Origin: Campylobacteraceae bacterium
GTDB taxonomy: Bacteria > Campylobacterota > Campylobacteria > Campylobacterales > Sulfurovaceae
Direction of reading: 5' to 3'
DNA: 10,562 nt
NCBI GenBank assembly: GCA_027031505.1
Contig: JALVQH010000269.1
Coordinates: forward strand, 1-10,562
Shown: positions 6,391 through 10,562 of the stretch, one piece after another
How positions within the stretch are numbered: the first letter of the stretch is position 1
How the letters are laid out: every line of letters begins with the position of its first letter
The notes under the pieces: generated by a model
Seen by the model: the letters and a program-made list of their open reading frames with translations, nothing else
Told to the model about the DNA's origin: nothing
Databases searched by the model: none
Translations under genes and position numbers: made by a program

Positions 6391-7272
6391 ATGGAAATGG
6401 AGCCGTTTATCACATACAATACATTGGAGACAATCCAATCTCTACCCTTCTTCGCCCACAAAAAGATTCACTCTGTCACGCCTCTCCTGCCCCGGGAACA
6501 TGGCAATGCCGTGATGCGTGTCGCGACGACGGAGGGGTGTTATGTCGTTCGGCAGGGGACGCGGAGGGAGCGCGATATGGGGGTGGAGTACCGTGTAGGG
6601 CGGTTGGCGTATGGGGCAGGGATCGCTCCGGAGATCTATTGTTACGATCCGATGCGGAGTGTGATGGTTCTGGCGTATGTGGAGGGGGGGCATCGCAGCC
6701 GTCCGGGGCGGGATGAATGGATGCAGCTCGCCCGTATCCTTCATACTCTTCACGCGATTCCGTACCAAGGTAAAGATTTGCCGCAGGTCAATCTGCGTGA
6801 ACTCATTGAGGTGGATCATGAGGCGATCGCCGAGGCGTTTGCGACGGTGGAACATTTTCCTCTGCAGCCGGCTCTATGTCATCATGATCTTACCCCGCGC
6901 AATATTCTCTGGGTTGGGGATGCACCAATGCTGATCGATTTCGAGTTTGCGGGGATCGGGGATCGCTGTTTCGATCTCGCGGCGGTGTGTGTGGAGTTTG
7001 GGCTGGAAGGGGAGGCGGAGGCGCTTTTTTTGGCTGCCTATTTTGAAGACCCGTCCATAAGTAATGCAACTTTTTTCAGGAGGCGGGACTTCGGTCCTGC
7101 AGATGCGGGGTTGCAACCCCGCCTCCGAAGGGAAGGAGCAAGTGATTTGGCAGGAGAAGAATCCCCCGTCTGCCCCCAGACGAAGCTGGCGGCGTGGAAG
7201 GTACTCTACCGGGCGCTCCGGCGGCAGTGGTTCGCCCGGCACGGGGTGGAGCGTCTCGATCAGATCCCGTAG
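6391..7272 (+). CDS. APH/choline-kinase-fold small-molecule kinase with an in-frame repeat insertion
   Basis: A 293-residue protein of the aminoglycoside phosphotransferase / choline-thiamine kinase fold, which uses ATP to phosphorylate a small hydroxyl compound; the substrate cannot be told. Brenner's motif [10 protein letters not shown] (164-173) gives catalytic D166 and N171; [17 protein letters not shown] (181-197) gives the metal-binding D183. The N-lobe YVVRQG (51-56) carries an Arg where Lys is often found. ATG 6391 fits GAGGG at 6377-6381 with 9 bases between; upstream TTG 6382 is less likely. Residues about 220-264 do not look like family sequence: they are encoded by a palindromic repeat element (7079-7126) and flanking bases; typical family sequence resumes at [21 protein letters not shown]. 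The insert keeps the frame but falls in the substrate-side helical part, so activity is uncertain. The gene's end overlaps the trpB end on the other strand by 13 bases. Confidence 0.85.
   Translation: MEMEPFITYNTLETIQSLPFFAHKKIHSVTPLLPREHGNAVMRVATTEGCYVVRQGTRRERDMGVEYRVGRLAYGAGIAPEIYCYDPMRSVMVLAYVEGGHRSRPGRDEWMQLARILHTLHAIPYQGKDLPQVNLRELIEVDHEAIAEAFATVEHFPLQPALCHHDLTPRNILWVGDAPMLIDFEFAGIGDRCFDLAAVCVEFGLEGEAEALFLAAYFEDPSISNATFFRRRDFGPADAGLQPRLRREGASDLAGEESPVCPQTKLAAWKVLYRALRRQWFARHGVERLDQIP
7079..7126. repeat. REP-like bipartite palindromic element inside the kinase gene
   Basis: Outer arms GGAGGCGGG (7079-7087) and CCCGCCTCC (7118-7126) enclose a hairpin GCGGGAC-TTCG-GTCCTGC (7083-7100, one G-T pair) and a perfect 18-bp palindrome GCGGGGTTGCAACCCCGC (7105-7122). 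The same second half, GATG..GGGTTG.AACC..GCCTCC, recurs after pepD at 10040-10063. The frame stays open across it. A further small hairpin, CGTCTG-CCCC-CAGACG, is at 7167-7182, so the whole foreign stretch may be about 130 bp. Confidence 0.8.
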
Positions 7273-8477
7273 TCGGCTCCGTATTTCTCGGCGACAAAAT
7301 CGATGTCTTTGTCGCCGCGGCCGGAGAGATTGACAAGGATCGTGCCGATGTCGGGATTGGCTTTGGCAAGATTGAATGCATGTGCCAGAGCGTGTGCCGA
7401 TTCGATGGCAGGAATGATCCCTTCAAGGCGGGAGAGTTCAAAAAAGGCATCGATCGCTTCGGCGTCACTGACGGTTCCGTACTGGACACGGCCAATGTCT
7501 TTGAGATAGCTGTGCTGGGGGCCGACACCGGGATAGTCAAGTCCACTGGCAACAGAATAGACTTCGGCCGGCTCGCCTTTTTCGTCTTTGAGCATGTAGG
7601 TTTTGAATCCGTGGATGATTCCCGGTTCTCCGAGGGTCAACGTCGCGGCATGTTCTCCGGGCTCATCGAGGCTGCGTCCGGAAGGTTCAGCTCCGTGCAT
7701 GGCCACCTCTTCGTCATTCATAAAGGCAGTAAAGAGACCGATAGCGTTGCTGCCGCCTCCGACACAGGCGACGAGATTGTCCGGAAGAGTACCGGTCATA
7801 TCGAGAAACTGCTCCCGCGCTTCGACGCCGACGATCGACTGAAAATCCCGTACCATTTCAGGATAGGGGTGGGGACCGACGACCGATCCGATCCCGAAGA
7901 ATTGCGAATCGGGATCGGCCATGTAGGCACCGAATGCGGAATCGACAGCCTCCTTGAGGGTTTTGCGTCCATGAGTGACCGGGATGACATTGGCTCCGAG
8001 GATCCGCATGCGGATGACGTTGGGGTGTTCTTTGGCCATGTCCACTTCGCCCATGTGGATGTCACATTCAAGCCCCACGAGAGCTGCCGCCGTGGCCAGT
8101 GCGACGCCGTGCTGGCCGGCACCGGTCTCGGCGATGAGCTTTTTCTTGCCCATCTTTTTAGCCAGCAGCGCTTCACCGAGGGTGTGGTTGATCTTGTGAG
8201 CTCCGGTGTGGTTGAGATCTTCCCGTTTGAGGTAAATGGGAGTGCCGTATTTCCGGGAGAGATGTTTGGCATGGAAGATGGGGCTGGGACGCCCGACATA
8301 GTGCTGATACAGATCGGTCAGTTCTGCGATAAAATCAGGGTCTTTGCGGATCTTCTCATACTCTTGGGCGATGTGTTTCATGATCGGTTCGAGTTCGGGC
8401 GGGAGAAATGCGCCGCCGTATTCGCCGAAATAGCCGTTTTCGTCGGGCTGGGGACAGTCGAAGATGTTTTGTGCCAT
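7260..8477 (-). CDS. trpB: Tryptophan synthase beta subunit, stand-alone
   Basis: PLP enzyme joining indole and serine to make tryptophan (EC 4.2.1.20); 405 residues, normal for TrpB. K95 in [13 protein letters not shown] forms the PLP Schiff base; the catalytic Glu is E117 in [20 protein letters not shown] (240-247) binds the PLP phosphate; S385 in NLSGRGD faces the pyridine nitrogen. The sequence is of the classic TrpB1 type ([18 protein letters not shown]) that pairs with TrpA, but no trpA follows: downstream is the convergent kinase gene, whose 3' end overlaps by 13 bases. The start is well supported by AAAAGGAGT at 8490-8482 (minus strand), 4 bases before ATG. Candidate -10 TACAAT is at 8511-8506. 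The antisense strand carries a long open frame, which I take as a shadow. Confidence 0.97.
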   Translation of the reverse strand: MAQNIFDCPQPDENGYFGEYGGAFLPPELEPIMKHIAQEYEKIRKDPDFIAELTDLYQHYVGRPSPIFHAKHLSRKYGTPIYLKREDLNHTGAHKINHTLGEALLAKKMGKKKLIAETGAGQHGVALATAAALVGLECDIHMGEVDMAKEHPNVIRMRILGANVIPVTHGRKTLKEAVDSAFGAYMADPDSQFFGIGSVVGPHPYPEMVRDFQSIVGVEAREQFLDMTGTLPDNLVACVGGGSNAIGLFTAFMNDEEVAMHGAEPSGRSLDEPGEHAATLTLGEPGIIHGFKTYMLKDEKGEPAEVYSVASGLDYPGVGPQHSYLKDIGRVQYGTVSDAEAIDAFFELSRLEGIIPAIESAHALAHAFNLAKANPDIGTILVNLSGRGDKDIDFVAEKYGADYGI

Positions 8478-8505
8478 GGATACTCCTTTTAAAATGTGTA
8501 AAACA

Positions 8506-8511
8506 ATTGTA
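8506..8511 (-). promoter_or_regulatory. Candidate -10 of trpB
   Basis: TACAAT on the minus strand, 28 bases from the trpB ATG. No matching -35 at the usual distance; TTCACA (8530-8525) is too close. No attenuator-like leader peptide or T-box structure is seen in the 123-bp divergent spacer. Confidence 0.3.
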
Positions 8512-8565
8512 CGCCGGAAGCGATTGTGAATAACTTAGAATTCCGTTTCCCGAGACGGTTTTGGC

Positions 8566-8571
8566 TATAAT
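8566..8571 (+). promoter_or_regulatory. Candidate -10 of the PepD gene
   Basis: TATAAT preceded by TTGGC, 29 bases before the ATG, with the ribosome binding site AGGAGAG (8591-8597) between. No clear -35. The spacer 8478-8600 thus probably holds two divergent promoters. Confidence 0.5.
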
Positions 8572-8600
8572 TATCCCGATCTACACATCGAGGAGAGAGT

Positions 8601-9878
8601 ATGTCCAAAATTATTGACCACTTCATAACCCTGACGCAGATACCGCACTGTTCCCGGGATGCCGAAGCACTGCTGCTGCACCTGAGCGATTCTGCCCGGC
8701 GGTACGGTTACGAAGTGCAGAGGGATGAAGCGGGGAATCTTCTCGCCTCGAGAGGTGCTCCCCGGATATGCCTCCAGGCGCACTACGACATGGTCTGCAT
8801 GGGGCAGGCACCGCAGATCGAGACGCATGAGCGCGACGGATGGCTCCATGCCGTGGATGCTTCACTTGGAGCGGACAACGGGATTGGGATTGCGATGATG
8901 ATGGCGCTGATGGAGGAGGGGGTCGAGGCGGAGTTTCTCCTGACCGCCGATGAGGAGATTGGCCTGATCGGCGCCAATGCCCTTACCTTCGGGCTTCAAT
9001 CGATGCGGATGCTCAACCTTGACAGTGAAGATGAAGCCGAAGTCTGTATCGGGTGTGCCGGAGGGGCGGACATCGTCGGGGAGATCGTTGATGAGATGAT
9101 CCCCGGACATGGCACATGTTACGAAGTGGCCGTGCGAGGGCTGCCTGGTGGCCATTCGGGGGTCGATATCGACAAGGATATCCCCTCGGCGATCACGATG
9201 CTGGCAGCGTATCTGCACGAGGAGAGAGTCGATCAACTTGCCGGGTTCATTGCCGGAGAACGACGCAACACTATCCCCGCCAATGCCGTCGCCATTGTCC
9301 GGAGTGACACCCCGCTGACCGGACGGGGAGAGGTGACGGTGCGTCCACTGAACGAATTTCCCGATGTCTATCGCGGCAGCCGGGAGATACTCGATTACCT
9401 CTATCGGTTCAAACAGGGGGTGCGGTCGATGAACCCGCAGCTGGGCATCCCACAAACGAGCCTCAACCTGGCATTAGTCAACGATACATACGATCCGCGA
9501 GGTCTGACGATCGAGGTCAGTGCTCGCGCGATGAGCATGGAGGATTTGGAGGTGCTGATCACCGAGACGGTATTCGAGATGGAGATGGCGGGCTTGAGTG
9601 TGCGTGTGGAAGACCAATACCCGGCATGGAAACCGGAAGAAAATGCCTTTACCCGTGAAGTAGCTGCCGCGATGGAAGCCGAGTTTGGCACCGTCAAGAC
9701 CATGGCGATCCATGCCGGTCTCGAGTGTGGCCTGCTGAGCCAGAAATACCCTCAGATTCAGTTTGCTTCCATCGGCCCGACGATCCGCTACCCCCATTCG
9801 ACACGGGAATGTGTCGACCTCATGTCGGTGGAACGGACGTTTCGGGTGGTGGAGAAGATAGTGGGAAGTAGGAAGTAG
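8601..9878 (+). CDS. pepD: M20C-type aminoacyl-histidine dipeptidase (PepD-like)
   Basis: Cytosolic di-zinc exopeptidase of peptidase family M20C, cleaving dipeptides such as Xaa-His; related members are broad beta-Ala-Xaa dipeptidases. All expected metal and catalytic residues are visible: H61 and D63 in QAHYDMVC, bridging D92 in LGADNGIG, general base E118 and ligand E119 in TADEEIGLIGA, D141 in LNLDSED, and the last His, H399, in YPHSTREC. GGHSG marks the lid/dimerisation domain. At 425 residues it is shorter than Escherichia coli PepD (485), which fits shorter members of the family. AGGAG at 8591-8595, 5 bases before ATG, fixes the start. The last residues (SRK) and the TAG stop are encoded by the GGAAGTA repeat array, so the C-terminus may have been altered by it. 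Confidence 0.92.
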   Translation: MSKIIDHFITLTQIPHCSRDAEALLLHLSDSARRYGYEVQRDEAGNLLASRGAPRICLQAHYDMVCMGQAPQIETHERDGWLHAVDASLGADNGIGIAMMMALMEEGVEAEFLLTADEEIGLIGANALTFGLQSMRMLNLDSEDEAEVCIGCAGGADIVGEIVDEMIPGHGTCYEVAVRGLPGGHSGVDIDKDIPSAITMLAAYLHEERVDQLAGFIAGERRNTIPANAVAIVRSDTPLTGRGEVTVRPLNEFPDVYRGSREILDYLYRFKQGVRSMNPQLGIPQTSLNLALVNDTYDPRGLTIEVSARAMSMEDLEVLITETVFEMEMAGLSVRVEDQYPAWKPEENAFTREVAAAMEAEFGTVKTMAIHAGLECGLLSQKYPQIQFASIGPTIRYPHSTRECVDLMSVERTFRVVEKIVGSRK

Positions 9879-9996
9879 GAAGTAGGAAGTAGGAAGTAGT
9901 AGGCGGGAGGTGAGGAGTGAGAGGTGAAAAATGAAAAATGAAAAATGAAAAATGAAAAATGAAAAATGGGATGGTAGTGAATGGTAATTCGTGATT
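9864..9996 (+). repeat. 133-bp tract with a 7-bp period, 19 units, several unit types
   Basis: Units in one unbroken 7-base register: GGAAGTA x5 (9864-9898), four decayed purine-rich units (9899-9926), AAAAATG x6 (9927-9968), then GGATGGT, AGTGAAT, GGTAATT and CGTGATT (9969-9996). The pepD stop TAG (9876-9878) spans the second and third units. The unit AGTGAAT is the one used in the arrays after prmC and the DUF4149 gene. Confidence 0.9.
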
Positions 9997-10000
9997 GGGG

Positions 10001-10018
10001 ACGCGACTTCAGTCGCGT
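10001..10018. repeat. Palindrome ACGCGACT-TC-AGTCGCGT
   Basis: Perfect 8-bp arms; same as 6300-6317 apart from one loop base. It follows the heptad tract at once, as the other copy does. Confidence 0.75.
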
Positions 10019-10039
10019 TTGAGTGGGTGGTAAGTAGTG

Positions 10040-10063
10040 ATGTAGGGTTGAAACCTTGCCTCC
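10040..10063. repeat. Imperfect hairpin matching the second half of the kinase-gene insert
   Basis: AGGGTT-GA-AACCTT with GCCTCC behind it and GATG before it. It matches 7102-7126 in layout and most bases. Here it is in non-coding DNA between the convergent pepD and nth genes. Confidence 0.6.
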
Positions 10064-10097
10064 AGATTTGATCGATTCCCGGCGGTTTGTATGGGTC

Positions 10098-10116
10098 GGG
10101 GCTGAAGCCTCCGGCT
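10098..10116. repeat. Small hairpin GGCT-GA-AGCC
   Basis: GGCTGAAGCC (10100-10109) is a perfect small palindrome; on the minus strand it reads GGC-TTCA-GCC, the same TTCA loop as the other palindromes. A second AGCC/GGCT pairing with 10113-10116 is possible. It may serve as part of a shared 3' end for pepD and nth; no T-run is seen. Confidence 0.4.
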
Positions 10117-10127
10117 CCGATCATCTA

Positions 10128-10157
10128 CCAATAACCAATATACCAATATACCAATAC
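10128..10157 (-). repeat. Mixed 8/7-bp tandem array (ATTGG units) after nth
   Basis: On the plus strand CCAATAA, CCAATATA twice and CCAATAC. In the direction of nth this reads as ATTGG units and starts one base after the nth stop codon, like the array after apaH. Confidence 0.85.
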
Positions 10158-10158
10158 A

Positions 10159-10562
10159 CTAAACTTTGAACGTCTCCGACGTTCGGCAGTAGGGGGTCAT
10201 GAAGCAGCTTTCGCATTCTGGTTTGAGCGCTTTGCAGCGGTAGCGGCCAAACAGCACCATCGCCTGGTGGAGGCGGTGGAGGTCGGTTTTGAATTTTTTC
10301 GTCAGTTGCTCTTCGCATTTGACGGCGGTGGGGGCGTTGCACAGACCCAGGCGGTGGGCGACGCGGTAGACGTGGGTGTCGACGGCCATGAGGTTGGCTC
10401 TGGTGTATTCGATCATGACGACATTGGCGGTTTTCTGGCCGACACCGGCAAGTGTGACGAGTTCTTTCTGGTCGAGCGGGATGTCGCCGTGGTAATTGTC
10501 GACGACCGACCGTGCCATCTGGATGAGATTTTTGGCTTTGTTGTTGAAAAAGGAGCAGGTTT
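10159..10562 (-). CDS. nth: Endonuclease III, C-terminal part (5' end outside the window)
   Basis: DNA glycosylase/AP lyase for oxidised pyrimidines, a base-excision repair enzyme. The frame is open to the right edge; the in-frame ATG at 10518 is internal, as the residues before it (FFNNKAKNLIQMAR) are family sequence. About 134 residues are seen, roughly the last two thirds. The helix-hairpin-helix LAGVGQKTANVV has the catalytic Lys, and the Asp in AVDTHVYRV is the second catalytic residue. The 4Fe-4S ligands are complete: C-x6-C-x2-C-x5-C in CKALKPECESCFMTPYC. The protein ends nine residues after the last Cys (RTSETFKV), and a tandem ATTGG array starts one base after the TAG. Convergent with pepD; the 280-bp spacer between them is filled by repeats. 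Confidence 0.96.
   Translation of the reverse strand, partial: TCSFFNNKAKNLIQMARSVVDNYHGDIPLDQKELVTLAGVGQKTANVVMIEYTRANLMAVDTHVYRVAHRLGLCNAPTAVKCEEQLTKKFKTDLHRLHQAMVLFGRYRCKALKPECESCFMTPYCRTSETFKV

Noticed and set aside
7194..8492. Long open frame (432 codons) on the plus strand opposite trpB
   Set aside because: It mirrors trpB codons, has no family-like motifs, no ribosome binding site and low-complexity composition; trpB on the other strand has every catalytic residue.
8478..8600. Trp attenuator or leader peptide before trpB
   Set aside because: No short frame with Trp codons and no terminator/antiterminator pair in the spacer.
9474..10124. Minus-strand open frame of 216 codons over the pepD end and repeats
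   Set aside because: Its middle is a translation of the heptad tract (Phe/Ser/Leu-rich repeats) and the rest is antisense to pepD.

Overview
The window looks like a piece of a Campylobacterota (epsilonproteobacterial) chromosome, probably from a free-living Sulfurovum/Sulfurimonas-like genus. The basis is protein families and gene linkage: a Ste24-type M48 peptidase close to prmC (as in Helicobacter pylori), a small DUF4149-type membrane protein, a deoxyinosine glycosylase, and an extended -10 promoter without a clear -35. This is inference; no rRNA or tRNA is present to settle it. No phage, plasmid or CRISPR genes are seen.

Layout from left to right. A Fic AMPylator with an N-terminal self-inhibitory motif enters from the left edge (its true start is outside). 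It is followed by a 216-bp spacer with five GAGTT-core sequences. Then come a membrane M48 metallopeptidase, a VapBC-like toxin-antitoxin pair that is AT-rich compared with its neighbours, prmC, a four-helix membrane protein, an overlapping pair of DNA-deoxyinosine glycosylase and ApaH, and an APH-fold small-molecule kinase. The kinase converges on and overlaps a stand-alone trpB on the minus strand. Divergent from trpB is an M20C peptidase (PepD). The right edge cuts nth (endonuclease III) on the minus strand.

The genes are mostly housekeeping: peptide turnover (M48, PepD), release-factor methylation (PrmC), base-excision repair (deoxyinosine glycosylase, Nth), dinucleotide clean-up (ApaH) and tryptophan synthesis (TrpB). 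Fic and VapBC are the accessory parts.

The unusual part is the non-coding DNA. Five gene 3' ends (prmC, DUF4149 gene, apaH, pepD, nth) run within 0-8 bases into tandem arrays of about 7-bp units. In prmC and pepD the stop codon itself lies in the array. Downstream of the arrays sit small perfect hairpins of a few families, some with compensatory base changes between copies (gene-sense spacers after prmC, the DUF4149 gene, apaH and pepD). One such hairpin element lies inside the kinase reading frame and keeps the frame open. I read this as a mosaic of heptad repeats plus REP-like palindromes. The sequence alone does not show whether it has a function or only spreads.
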